A DNA stretch of 64,000 bases. It comes from a virus. The stretch's first letter is position 1. Each line of letters starts with the position of its first letter. The DNA lies in IMG/VR virus record IMGVR_UViG_3300021478_000016, positions 1 through 64,000 of that record; one strand, given 5' to 3'. The translations under genes were made by a program, and so were the position numbers. Shown one piece after another: positions 40,337 through 48,642 of the stretch. A model generated the notes under the pieces. The model made no database searches and was not told where the DNA came from. It worked only from the letters and a program-made list of their open reading frames with translations.

Positions 40337-41475
40337 GCTGCCTGCTGGAGCTTCGGCATCTCGGGCAACAGACGGCCGGCGACCTTCTGAAGCTCGATCT
40401 TGCGCTCCTCGTTCTCGACCTCGCCGGCGAGCCAGGAGATGGCGTTGCTCATGCGCCACATGCTGTTGCCGGCAGGGAGCAGCTCGACGTCGGGCTCGTT
40501 GAACTTCTTGTTGGCCCTCTCGATCTCCTCCTTGGTCATGTACTTCTTGAGGAGCTCGACGACATTCTTGCGGCGATCGTCGGTGAGTTCCTGCTCGGCG
40601 GCCTTGCGGATGACCCCCTGCATCGTCTCGATGCGCGACGTGTCGAGGTTGGCCCGGACGACGTCTTGGAGCGCCGAGACTGTGGTCTTCTGGTCCAGGT
40701 CGTACGTCTCCTGCGAGTACTCGACCTCCTCGTCGAGCCTCTTGCCGAGATGGACTCGACGCATCGGGTCGCCGCCGATGGCCCCGTTGCGGCACCGCAG
40801 CCGCAGCAGGAAGGAGACGACGTTCAGAGCGCCGTTGCCGAAGTCGCTGTTCTCGAAGTTGACTCCGTAGGCCATGTACTCGCCCGGGATGGGCTCGTAG
40901 ACCTTGGGGATGATGGCCTGGAGCGCCACCTTCGTGTCGCAGACGTAGCCCTCGAAAGGCAGCGCGCCGACCTCAGCGCAGACGCGGGCGAAGGCATCGA
41001 CGAGAGGACGGGAGTCCAGGCGACGGTACCGGTCGGAGAGAAAGCCGCGGACCTCGGTGCCGACGGACCGGAGCAGGGCCTTCTCGTCCACGTGATGGAA
41101 GATCTCGGTGAAGTTCTCTGCGAGGAGCTCACGACCCCAGTCGGTTCCCATGAGCTTGTCGGCGAAGGCCATCGGGATGCCGGCCTTCGTCGCCGCCTGC
41201 TGGAGCGCGTTGCGGTGCAGGAGTTCGTACGTCGTCTCGCGTTTGTCCTTGGTGCCGGGCAGCTTCACGACGAGACGTTGCTGCTGCTCGTCGACCTTGA
41301 AGACCAGCTTGGGGATCTTCACGATGCGGTCGACCGGCTGAAGCGACTGCACGTACTCGACCACCTGCTTCGCACGCAGGCGACCGTAATTGATGAGCTC
41401 CTCGATCCTCGCCTTGGCGTATGCTTCCACGTTCGGGAAGTCGGTGATTCTCAGCCTAGATCTGAATGGATCCAT
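40333..41475 (-). CDS. DUF932-like phage protein, 380 aa
   Basis: ATG 41475 has a perfect GGAGGT site 4 nt upstream. The segment NFTEIFHHVDEKALLRSVG, then VRGFLSDRYRRLDSRPLV and AVALQAIIPKVYEPIPG-type strands, resembles the DUF932 (phage/plasmid-like) family, whose members are usually 250-400 residues and have unknown function, often near recombination genes. The C-terminal part is helical with an acidic/basic pattern (KKYMTKEEIERANKKFNEPD). It lies between a Cas4-like nuclease and dNMP kinase. A DNA-metabolism role is inferred from context. Confidence 0.6.
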   Translation of the reverse strand: MDPFRSRLRITDFPNVEAYAKARIEELINYGRLRAKQVVEYVQSLQPVDRIVKIPKLVFKVDEQQQRLVVKLPGTKDKRETTYELLHRNALQQAATKAGIPMAFADKLMGTDWGRELLAENFTEIFHHVDEKALLRSVGTEVRGFLSDRYRRLDSRPLVDAFARVCAEVGALPFEGYVCDTKVALQAIIPKVYEPIPGEYMAYGVNFENSDFGNGALNVVSFLLRLRCRNGAIGGDPMRRVHLGKRLDEEVEYSQETYDLDQKTTVSALQDVVRANLDTSRIETMQGVIRKAAEQELTDDRRKNVVELLKKYMTKEEIERANKKFNEPDVELLPAGNSMWRMSNAISWLAGEVENEERKIELQKVAGRLLPEMPKLQQAA

Positions 41476-41477
41476 GT

Positions 41478-42272
41478 CTACCTCCTGCCCGTGATGGGCG
41501 TGAGCACTCGTGTCTGTCGTTCGACGGGTGGATTGCAAGTCCACGCGTACTGGCACCACTGGCAGCTCATGCTGACCTCTGGATCGGGCAGCTTTCCCTG
41601 CTCAGCGAAGTCAAGAGACATCCGAGCTCTCGCCTCCAAGCGAGCCCAGATGGTGTGATCGAAGCGAACGAGGTAAGGCTTGAGCGACGGCGTGAACTGC
41701 TCCTTGCCCTTGTTCCAATAGAGGAACCAGACCAAGGGCAGGTCAAGTGCCGCCATGTACAAGTGTGCTTGCTGGACGTGCTTCTCTTCTGGAGCCTTGA
41801 GCTTGGCGTACTCCTCCGGGCTCTTGCTCTTGAGCTCTACTCCAACGCGCACGAGAGGAAGCTGGTTCTCCCAGAAGGTGAAGGTGCCGTCGCAGCTCGA
41901 GGCCAGGCAGAGCTCACGTCCGAGAGGAGTGTCCTGGACGCGGACCTCCTTCTCGAACGTGAGCCGCCCGTTGCTCCTGGCTGCCATCATGGCGAAGTGG
42001 GTCTGGAGCATGTCGTGAAGGGCGTGACCCACCTGGAACTTCTTGCGCCACATTCGATCTACCAGCCCCCTCTTCGGGGTCTGCCAGAGCGTGTAGACGA
42101 CTTGGCGCATGCAGGTGTTGAGCTCAGTGGCGTGAACACCAGGCTCTCGATCCTCCCCGTTTTCGGGGAAGTCATCGAGGAAGGAGTCGTAGAGCTTCGA
42201 GAGTTCCTGAGCTAGGCCCTCAAGCGCCAGAGCTCCCTGTACTTCCAGATCCGCGATTGACGTTAGCTTCAT
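41478..42272 (-). CDS. Cas4/RecB-type PD-(D/E)xK exonuclease with putative Fe-S cluster
   Basis: 264 residues, start ATG 42272 (GGAGA upstream), overlapping the previous gene by 53 nt. Nuclease motifs in order: HATELNTCMRQ (His and first Cys), SSCDGTFTF (Asp), VGVELKSKS (Glu-x-Lys) and KHVQQAHLYMAAL (Gln). The C-terminus has CQWCQYAWTC, which with the early Cys gives the four ligands of the Cas4/AddB-type 4Fe-4S cluster. Such phage enzymes degrade DNA ends and act in recombination or replication; no CRISPR genes are near. It belongs to the RecA cassette. Confidence 0.82.
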   Translation of the reverse strand: MKLTSIADLEVQGALALEGLAQELSKLYDSFLDDFPENGEDREPGVHATELNTCMRQVVYTLWQTPKRGLVDRMWRKKFQVGHALHDMLQTHFAMMAARSNGRLTFEKEVRVQDTPLGRELCLASSCDGTFTFWENQLPLVRVGVELKSKSPEEYAKLKAPEEKHVQQAHLYMAALDLPLVWFLYWNKGKEQFTPSLKPYLVRFDHTIWARLEARARMSLDFAEQGKLPDPEVSMSCQWCQYAWTCNPPVERQTRVLTPITGRR

Positions 42273-42753
42273 GCCAGTCTCCGTACGGTTGGAGAACCCA
42301 CTTGTCCTCCTCCCGGAGTGTGGCTGGGTTGACGAACGTGATGATGAACGCGGGCTTCTCTTGGAACGAACACTCGCCGCGGATCTTGTCCAGTTCCTTG
42401 CGAGTGACGTGGTACGACTTCGTCTTGGTGGTCTTGGCCTCGATGCGGTGCTCGCCTCTCTTGCGAACGTCACCCTTGGCCCATGGCAAGGCACCGGAGT
42501 TCTTCTGCGCCTTGCCTCCGATGTCCTCGGCGATCTGAATCTCCGTCCTCCGAGCCCTCTTGCGCATCTGCTGTGAAGGTGGTCGAGCTCCAGGCTTCGG
42601 AGGTTCGTAGCTGAGAATCGCTTGGTAGGTCTTCTCAGAAGCGTTCCCATCGAGCTCGATGGGACCGATGGTGTCGTTGGCCTCTCCCCCAAAGACGTCG
42701 AGGAAGAGCTGTCCGTCCTGGAACCTGGGCACGAACGTCAGCGATAGGTGCAC
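42220..42753 (-). CDS. Hjc-like Holliday junction resolvase / PD-(D/E)xK endonuclease
   Basis: 177 residues. After a 60-residue N-terminal extension the core reads EIQIAEDIGGKAQKNSGALP, then AKGDVRKRGEHRIEAKTTKT and SYHVTRKELDKI. The SGA, GDV and E-A-K residues match the E/S, D and E-x-K catalytic pattern of archaeal Hjc-type and phage resolvase-like nucleases. A second junction resolvase beside RusA would be redundant, so one may act on other branched DNA or as an anti-host nuclease. It overlaps recA by 16 nt and the Cas4-like gene by 53 nt. Confidence 0.7.
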   Translation of the reverse strand: MHLSLTFVPRFQDGQLFLDVFGGEANDTIGPIELDGNASEKTYQAILSYEPPKPGARPPSQQMRKRARRTEIQIAEDIGGKAQKNSGALPWAKGDVRKRGEHRIEAKTTKTKSYHVTRKELDKIRGECSFQEKPAFIITFVNPATLREEDKWVLQPYGDWHEANVNRGSGSTGSSGA

Positions 42754-43937
42754 ATCTTCCCCGCTGCGGCCAAGATCTCCATTCGGAGCGAGAGCTCGAA
42801 CTCGATGTCCTGCATGCGTTCGACGAACTTGTCCCGCCCGGCGATGCCCGCCTCGAGGACATCACCGTTCTCCGGACGCAAGATGGAGAAGACCCCCTTC
42901 TCCTCCTTCAACACGCCGAGACGAAGTCCTTCCTGGATGACTGTGGCCGGGGAGTCCAAGAGGTTCTCGTATGTGAACTCCGTCTCACCACGGATGCCGT
43001 CGTGGGTGCCCGCCTTGCCCTTGAGGGTCTCCCAGTTCAGCATGCGGCCGATCTGCTTGCCCTTGGCCTCACCCTTCGTCTCCTTGAGCTTCTCGGTCGG
43101 CCAGAGCGTCAAGCCGATCAAGCGCGCGTGCCGCATCGCCCAAGGCAGCGTCTCGGCATACGGCTTGAGGTACTTCTGCATCGGACCAGGTGCGTTGGCG
43201 CGCTCGCGGTTCGCACGAACCTGACCCGTCGCGATGAGCGCCGTCGGATTCAATCCATCCATGCCCATCGTGAGCGGATGGAACTTGTGGCAGAACTTCG
43301 TGAGCACCGTCGCCTGCTGTCCCTGCTGGAAGCTGTCGCCGATGCTGTCGGTCTCGGCTTCCGCGTCGGAGATGAAGGAGTTGATGCCGTCCACTCCGAT
43401 GATGCCGAAGGCCTTCGAGGCGTAGCACTCCAGGACCGCGTCGAAGAGCTTCTCACCCGTGTCTCCACGGATGATGACGAACTCGCCGACCTGCGTCTTG
43501 AACCCGCGAATCTCCTCCTTCGTGTAGAGGGGCATCCCGCGGTTCTCACGAATCTCCTGCGCCTTGTCGATCATCTCGTCGGGGATGGCGATCTGCATGC
43601 CGCAGTGACGCATGAAGAAGTAGTCCGGAAGAAACTCGGCCGCCGCGAAGCCTATCGTCGAGTAGTTCCCGAAGATGCGCTGGTGCATCCCCATCGTCAG
43701 GTACATCAACGCCGTCTTGCCGGCGCCGTCGGGACCTGTGATGGTGCTCATTCCCCCAGCCGGGAAGCCACCGCCAATGTCGATGTCCAAGGACATGCAC
43801 CCGGTCGGGTACCGCATGAAGTACGGGTTCGGGACCGCCGACCCATGCTGGATGACCGGCCTGCCAGCGTCACTGTTGATCTTGTTCATCAACGCCTGGA
43901 GAATCTTCTTCTTGTCGGCGAGATCTGCTTTGGCCAT
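42738..43937 (-). CDS. recA: RecA/UvsX-type recombinase
   Basis: 399 residues from ATG 43937, chosen because GAGGA sits 6 nt upstream; an in-frame ATG at 43967 lies over the upstream hairpin. N-terminal region with FMRYPTGCMSLDIDIGGGFP, Walker A GPDGAGKT (68-75), Walker B-like FGIIGVDGINSF (177-188), then loop 2-like AMRHARLIGLTLWP. The protein polymerises on ssDNA for strand exchange and recombination-dependent replication. C-terminal 100 residues are more divergent. It leads a cassette with two nucleases downstream. Confidence 0.88.
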   Translation of the reverse strand: MAKADLADKKKILQALMNKINSDAGRPVIQHGSAVPNPYFMRYPTGCMSLDIDIGGGFPAGGMSTITGPDGAGKTALMYLTMGMHQRIFGNYSTIGFAAAEFLPDYFFMRHCGMQIAIPDEMIDKAQEIRENRGMPLYTKEEIRGFKTQVGEFVIIRGDTGEKLFDAVLECYASKAFGIIGVDGINSFISDAEAETDSIGDSFQQGQQATVLTKFCHKFHPLTMGMDGLNPTALIATGQVRANRERANAPGPMQKYLKPYAETLPWAMRHARLIGLTLWPTEKLKETKGEAKGKQIGRMLNWETLKGKAGTHDGIRGETEFTYENLLDSPATVIQEGLRLGVLKEEKGVFSILRPENGDVLEAGIAGRDKFVERMQDIEFELSLRMEILAAAGKMCTYR

Positions 43938-43963
43938 AGATTCCTCAGAGGTAAAGAGAGCCG

Positions 43964-43988
43964 ACATGCCTCACTTAGTGAGGCATGT
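43964..43988 (-). promoter_or_regulatory. Perfect hairpin upstream of recA
   Basis: ACATGCCTCAC (43964-43974), TTA loop, GTGAGGCATGT (43978-43988): 11 bp with a 3-nt loop, 27 nt before the recA start. On the minus strand it is followed by CGGCTCTCTTTAC, a weak U-run only. It could be a partial terminator, an RNA regulatory hairpin or an operator palindrome. Confidence 0.6.
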
Positions 43989-44021
43989 GGCCCTGCGCTT
44001 TCTTGTTCCCGGAGAGGGAAG

Positions 44022-44399
44022 CTACTTGCTCTTCTTCTCGAAGGGCTCGGTGCCACAGTTCGGACAGGTCAAGATCTGACCGTGACGCTCGACCTTCGCT
44101 CCGCACTGAGGGCAACCCTCGCTCGCCGCCTTCTCCAGATCCTGCTGATTCACTCCCTCATCGACTCCGAGCTTCTCCATGGCAATCTCCTTGAGCAGTG
44201 AGTGTAGCCTGGGACTCTTGCGAAAACGTATCTTCAGCCCGTCTCGGGTGAACTCCCCAAGCCCATCCACGTAGAGGTGTCCGTACCGCGCGATGTGCCT
44301 TGCGGCCATGCGCAAGAAGGCGGTGGTGACCAAGGAGACCTGGCTCTGATGGATGCCTAGGATGGCGGCCACCTGGGCATCGATCGAGCGCTTGGTCAC
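44022..44399 (-). CDS. HU/IHF-like domain fused to a zinc ribbon, 125 aa
   Basis: Residues 1-80 follow the HU/IHF pattern: helix-turn-helix-like dimer region (SIDAQVAAILGIHQSQVSLV), then TTAFLRMAARHIARYGHLYV, the GLGEFT turn and a strand IRFRKSPRLHSLLKE, matching the GLGTF and FKPS-like positions of HU proteins. Residues about 96-118 add CPQCGAKVERHGQILTCPNC, a two-knuckle zinc ribbon. HU-type proteins bend DNA; the zinc ribbon is not part of normal HU. The gene abuts DNA polymerase (shared stop/start base), so a replication or nucleoid role is inferred. Confidence 0.62.
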   Translation of the reverse strand: MTKRSIDAQVAAILGIHQSQVSLVTTAFLRMAARHIARYGHLYVDGLGEFTRDGLKIRFRKSPRLHSLLKEIAMEKLGVDEGVNQQDLEKAASEGCPQCGAKVERHGQILTCPNCGTEPFEKKSK

Positions 44400-46366
44400 T
44401 ACTTCGCCTCCATCCAGTTGTCGCCCTGACCGATGGCCGCGATGAGCGGCACAGCCAGGTCCCTGTCGAATGGATGCTCCATCATGTCCTTGATGATGGG
44501 TATGCAGACGGGCACGGTCTCTTCGGCGCTCTCGAACACGAGCTCGTCGTGGACCTGGTTGAGCATGAAGCAGCCGTACTCGTCATCGAGGTTTGCAGCA
44601 TCGATGTTGATCATGGCCACCTTCATGATGTCAGCCGCCGTGCCTTGGATCTCGTTGTTCACAGCCTTGCGCTCTGCTTCCCAGCGCTCGAGGTTGTTCA
44701 TCGAGACGATCTCGGGATGGAAGCGACGTCGGCCGAGGATGGTGAAGGAGTAGCCGCACCCGCGTGCAGCTTCGATGGCGCTCGCGTAGAAGTGCGAGAC
44801 CGCCGGATACCGAGCCATGTACTGCTCGATGAGGAGCTTGGCTTCAGCCTTGGTCTTCTTGAGCTGACGGGCGAGCTTGCCCTCCTTCATGCCGTAGTTC
44901 AGACCGAAGCCGATGGCCTTGGCCCCATACCGAGCATCCAGGCAGCGCATGACGTATTCGGTGAGGGCGGACTCTGGAAGCTTGCCGTCCTTCACTTGCT
45001 TGTCGACCTTCTTGGCCTTCACCAGATCTTCGTACGGAATGTCGAAGACCAGGCTGGCGTTACCCATGTGGATGTCCTTGCCGTCGAGGAAGAGTTGGAT
45101 CATATCCCTCTCCCCTTCAGGGTGCTCTCTGGACACCGTCGCCGCTGCGAGGAGCCGCATCTCTAGTTGTTCTTGGTCGGCCACGATGAGCTTGTTGCCT
45201 CGCTCATGGATGAACGACTTGCGGATCTTGAAGCGGTCCGTCTCCGGCTTGGGCAGGTTCTGGAACTGGATGTCGGACGTCGAGAGGCGGCCTGTGCGGG
45301 CCACGTCCTGGTTGAAGTGCGTGTGGACGCGGCCATCTTGGTCCAGACCCCCCAGGATGCCGTCGATGTACGTGCCCTTGAGTTTGTCGAGGTCACGTAG
45401 ATCGATCATCAACAGAGCAACAGGGTCCTCGAACTCCTCCGCCAACCACTCGATGACCTCGACGTCTGTGGATTCCTTCTTGATGCCGCTCTTGCCTCCC
45501 TTCGTCATCTTCTTCGAGGGGTATCCCTTCTCCCTGAAGAAGTAGTCCCTGAGCTGGTCTGTGCTCTTGGGATTGATGACGCGGCCAGCGATGTGGTTGA
45601 TCTTGCGTAGGATGTCGTTGATCTCACTCGTTGCCGGCCCTTCGAGGGTACGAAGGTACGGCTCATCGATGTACATCCCACGACGCTCGCACTTCCAGAG
45701 CACGCGCGTGAACGGCGACTCGAGTTTGAAGAAGTAGTCGGCAAGCGTGGAGTACTTCTCCGGGTAGAGGCTCCAGGTGTTGGCCTCCTCGAGCTCCTTC
45801 TTCAGCTTCTCGAAGAGGCAGATCGTGCCGTACGCGTCGTTCGACGCGTACTCGACAAGGCGGGGGAGCTCCTGCTTCTCGAGCCGTGTGAGGAACGCAT
45901 GCGGACCTTCTTCCCTGAACCCCTTCTTGAAGTCGTCCTTCCAGGCCCACCCGAGGATGTGGTTGGCCATGTACTCGAGCTTGTGTGGCGCCTCCTCGTA
46001 GAGAAGGGCGTGCATGACTGAGCAGTCGTAGATGCGCCCACCGAGCGTGATGCCGGTGTTGAAGAGCATGTGCATGTCGAACTTCGCGTTCACCAGCGCC
46101 CATCCTCGATCTGCATCCTCGAGCACGGACTTGAAGAATGGCAGGACGTCAGCACGCAGGCACGCACGGCGATGGAAGCCTGGCTTGTCCTTGTTCTCCC
46201 AGGACAGAGACCAGTACAGCGTGAAGTCCTTCATGTAGTTCAAGCCGGTGGTCTCCGTGTCGATGGAGACGGTCCGGTGATCTGCAACTTCTCGTATCAG
46301 ACTCTCGATGCCAGGAGTGTCTCTCGTGAACCACTCTGCGTCTGGCATCTGAATGTTCCAGGACAT
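44399..46366 (-). CDS. polA: Family A DNA polymerase with 3'-5' exonuclease
   Basis: 655 residues. Exo domain: SIDTETTGLNY with D36/E38, NAKFDMHML and later YASNDAYG. Polymerase domain: motif A-like VADQEQLEMRLLA (usual DYSQIELR is altered to DQEQLEMR), motif B RYGAKAIGFGLNYG with Lys and Phe at the O-helix positions that favour dNTPs over ddNTPs, and motif C NQVHDELVFE. No 5' nuclease domain, as in T7-type phage polymerases. GGAGGCATC precedes the start and a strong terminator lies upstream. It is the replicative polymerase. Confidence 0.93.
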   Translation of the reverse strand: MSWNIQMPDAEWFTRDTPGIESLIREVADHRTVSIDTETTGLNYMKDFTLYWSLSWENKDKPGFHRRACLRADVLPFFKSVLEDADRGWALVNAKFDMHMLFNTGITLGGRIYDCSVMHALLYEEAPHKLEYMANHILGWAWKDDFKKGFREEGPHAFLTRLEKQELPRLVEYASNDAYGTICLFEKLKKELEEANTWSLYPEKYSTLADYFFKLESPFTRVLWKCERRGMYIDEPYLRTLEGPATSEINDILRKINHIAGRVINPKSTDQLRDYFFREKGYPSKKMTKGGKSGIKKESTDVEVIEWLAEEFEDPVALLMIDLRDLDKLKGTYIDGILGGLDQDGRVHTHFNQDVARTGRLSTSDIQFQNLPKPETDRFKIRKSFIHERGNKLIVADQEQLEMRLLAAATVSREHPEGERDMIQLFLDGKDIHMGNASLVFDIPYEDLVKAKKVDKQVKDGKLPESALTEYVMRCLDARYGAKAIGFGLNYGMKEGKLARQLKKTKAEAKLLIEQYMARYPAVSHFYASAIEAARGCGYSFTILGRRRFHPEIVSMNNLERWEAERKAVNNEIQGTAADIMKVAMINIDAANLDDEYGCFMLNQVHDELVFESAEETVPVCIPIIKDMMEHPFDRDLAVPLIAAIGQGDNWMEAK

Positions 46367-46374
46367 GATGCCTC

Positions 46375-46413
46375 CAAAGAAAAAGACCCTCCCGCCGAAG
46401 CGGGAGGGTCTTT
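46375..46413 (-). terminator. Rho-independent terminator before DNA polymerase
   Basis: AAAGACCCTCCCGC (46382-46395), CGAA loop, GCGGGAGGGTCTTT (46400-46413): a perfect 14-bp stem. On the minus strand it is followed by TTCTTTGG. It separates the ssDNA-binding-like gene from polymerase and may raise its relative expression. Confidence 0.92.
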
Positions 46414-46420
46414 CATGAGC

Positions 46421-47662
46421 TCAGCGACTCTGCTGTCCGCCGCCAGCCTGGTACTGCCGGAAGCCCGAGTTCGGAGTGACCGGAGTTCTCGTCAGGCCCT
46501 GCTGCGTGCCGGGGTTCACCTGCACCGGCTGACCCTGAGCAGGAGTGTTCTCCATGCCGAACTGGCGCTGCTGGTACTCGATGGTCGACGGAGCGTAGAT
46601 CTTGGGCAGGTCGAGAGGCTTGGCAATCTCCGCGAACCGCGGGTCGATGGCACAGGCCTCCGTCCAGTCCGAGACGATGAGCTGCGTCTGCTTCGAGTCC
46701 CCGGCGCCGGATGCCACGCGCTTGACGTGCATGTTCACGTCGAAGATCGTGGCGCGTTCCGGCGTCCCGCAACCCGAGCACTGGAAGACCTCGTTGAGGA
46801 ATCCGGACTGCTTGCAGTGCGGGCAGGTCACCGGGGCGCTGATGACCTTCATGATGTCCTCGTCCTTGAGCGTTGTATCGGCCATGTCGATGACGGCCTC
46901 ACCGCACTCCGGGTTGGAGCAGACCCAGGCCAGGGATGCGATGCTGCTCTTCTGCTTGCAGACCCGGCAGCCGTTGCCGATGGCGGCGGCGTAGGCCGTC
47001 GTCATCGCCTTCCAGTGGGAGTAGCTCATCTCCCACTTGAGCACGCGAGCCTCCACCGTCTCCACCTTCTGAGGGCAGATCGGGCATCCACGTCCCTCAC
47101 AGGGCACCCACTCGTGGTACGCCTCGCCCTTGTCGTTGGTGCGCACCTGGCCGGTCTGGCGGTCGATCTGCTGGATCTTGTGGTACGGGTTGAAGTGCAG
47201 GGCGTTGAAGGCGTACTTGTCCTGCTTGCTCACGCGGCTCTTGCGACGGCCGTTCGCATCCTTCTGTTTGTCCATCGTCGAGAAGAACAGATCGCAGCCC
47301 AGGCAGGGCTCACGGGCGTCTCGGAAGTTGTGGTAGACGCCGCCTGAGCAGAGGGCCGAACGTTCGTTGCGACCGTCGTAGTGCTCGATGTACGGCCAGT
47401 ACTCGAGGATGTACTTGTACGGGTTCTTCTGCCCGTCGCAGCCCACGTACTCGTACGCGCCGGGAATCAGCCGCACCAGGTCGAAGCTGGACGGCGACTG
47501 CGTCGGCTTGTAGACGTCCGAGAAGCGAGCACCACCACCTCCGCGGCGTTGGCGCTGCTCCCCCGAGTTGCGCATGAGGAACGCGTTCCTCTGCTGGAAC
47601 GACGTGTTGGCCCCGAACGGGCTGACGACGTTGAGCTTATCCGTGTCCTTGCCGAATGCCAT
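46421..47662 (-). CDS. Zinc-rich putative ssDNA-binding replication protein, 413 aa
   Basis: Contains many Cys knuckles in order: CLGCDLFF, CEGRGCPICPQK, GCRVCKQKSS, CSNPECGEA, CPHCKQSG and CSGCGTPE, several of which could pair into zinc ribbons. The N-terminus has a basic GEQRQRRGGGG stretch and the C-terminus is a Gln/Pro/Gly-rich disordered tail (QFGMENTPAQGQPVQ), as in single-strand-binding proteins whose tails recruit partners. It lies between primase and polymerase and ends at a strong terminator, both suggesting a highly expressed replisome protein. SSB function is inferred, not shown by a known OB-fold motif. Confidence 0.5.
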   Translation of the reverse strand: MAFGKDTDKLNVVSPFGANTSFQQRNAFLMRNSGEQRQRRGGGGARFSDVYKPTQSPSSFDLVRLIPGAYEYVGCDGQKNPYKYILEYWPYIEHYDGRNERSALCSGGVYHNFRDAREPCLGCDLFFSTMDKQKDANGRRKSRVSKQDKYAFNALHFNPYHKIQQIDRQTGQVRTNDKGEAYHEWVPCEGRGCPICPQKVETVEARVLKWEMSYSHWKAMTTAYAAAIGNGCRVCKQKSSIASLAWVCSNPECGEAVIDMADTTLKDEDIMKVISAPVTCPHCKQSGFLNEVFQCSGCGTPERATIFDVNMHVKRVASGAGDSKQTQLIVSDWTEACAIDPRFAEIAKPLDLPKIYAPSTIEYQQRQFGMENTPAQGQPVQVNPGTQQGLTRTPVTPNSGFRQYQAGGGQQSR

Positions 47663-47664
47663 GA

Positions 47665-48642
47665 TCAGACTCCTTGGAGTATCCAGCGGTAGTAATCGAC
47701 TGCGTTGTTGACAGCGGTGTGTAGTTCAGCGGTGGTTAGATCGGTTGGTTGATGGCCTTCATACCTGATGATGCGAACGCTAAGAGATGAGGCGAGGCTC
47801 TTGGAGACCCAGTGGTAGGCCTTGTGGCCCGCCTTGTCGTTGTCGAAGAAGAGGTACACAGTACCTCCGATCCGCTCGAGAATCATCTTCTGTCTGGGGG
47901 AAAGATACGACCCCATCAAGGCGATGGTCTCGTAGTAGCCGGCCTGCCAAAGCCACATCACGCTCTTGAAACCCTCGACCATGATGATCTCGGGCTCCTT
48001 GGTGAAGTAGGCCTTCGGATAGACCTTGTCGATGTTCCAGATGAGGTCAGCCTTGTCCGTGCTCTTGGACGGTAGCTCCCAAGCCTCGTACTCCTCCTTG
48101 GAGTAGATCTTGTACTTGGCTGGATGGTCGTCCGTGGCACGGCCGCTGAAGCCCACCAGCCTCCCCAGCATGTCGCGCAAGGGGTACGTGATGCGGGCAT
48201 TCTTCCGGTCGAAGCCGATGTCGAAGTGGCGCAGCGTCTCTTCGGAGAACCCCTCCTCGAGCAAGCCCGTGGGGCAGTAGTCGAAGAGACCGAGCACGCT
48301 CTCCGGTATCGGCTCCTCTCTGGGGTTGACGAAGAGCCGGTTCTTCTTCCGGTTCTTCCAGGAGGTGTTGTCGAGTGTTTCGAGTAGCGGTTTGTAGAAC
48401 GTGTCGATGAGCAGTGGGGACGCTCCGACGTTCCGGAGGAACGATCGAAGATTCCCACGCTCACCGCATGCGTGACAGAACCAAAGTCCTGTCAGGGTGT
48501 TCATCGCGAATGAGCCTCTGCGCTCGGGTGCTCCTCCCTTGGTGTGGAAGGGGCAGATCGCCATGATGTTCTCTGGACCGCTGGGCCTCACCTTCTGGAG
48601 ATACTTCTCCGCGAGGCTCCGGAGCTCCAGGTTGAAGTTCAT
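47665..48642 (-). CDS. DnaG-type DNA primase
   Basis: 325 residues, shorter than bacterial DnaG. N-terminal CHC2-type zinc finger with C30, H33 (ICPFH) and C56, C59 (FCHACGE), then a linker and a TOPRIM core with IIMVEGFKSVMW (Glu of the first motif), GYYETIALMGSYL and LFFDNDKAGHKAYH (the DxD pair). It synthesises RNA primers for lagging-strand DNA. It overlaps the DnaB-like helicase gene by 4 nt and precedes the putative SSB, a classic primosome layout. Confidence 0.88.
   Translation of the reverse strand: MNFNLELRSLAEKYLQKVRPSGPENIMAICPFHTKGGAPERRGSFAMNTLTGLWFCHACGERGNLRSFLRNVGASPLLIDTFYKPLLETLDNTSWKNRKKNRLFVNPREEPIPESVLGLFDYCPTGLLEEGFSEETLRHFDIGFDRKNARITYPLRDMLGRLVGFSGRATDDHPAKYKIYSKEEYEAWELPSKSTDKADLIWNIDKVYPKAYFTKEPEIIMVEGFKSVMWLWQAGYYETIALMGSYLSPRQKMILERIGGTVYLFFDNDKAGHKAYHWVSKSLASSLSVRIIRYEGHQPTDLTTAELHTAVNNAVDYYRWILQGV

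Noticed and set aside
39842-40795. 317-codon minus-strand frame covering the DUF932-like gene 3' end
   Set aside because: Only the part from 40336 is plausible coding; upstream it is a shadow of the DUF932-like gene.
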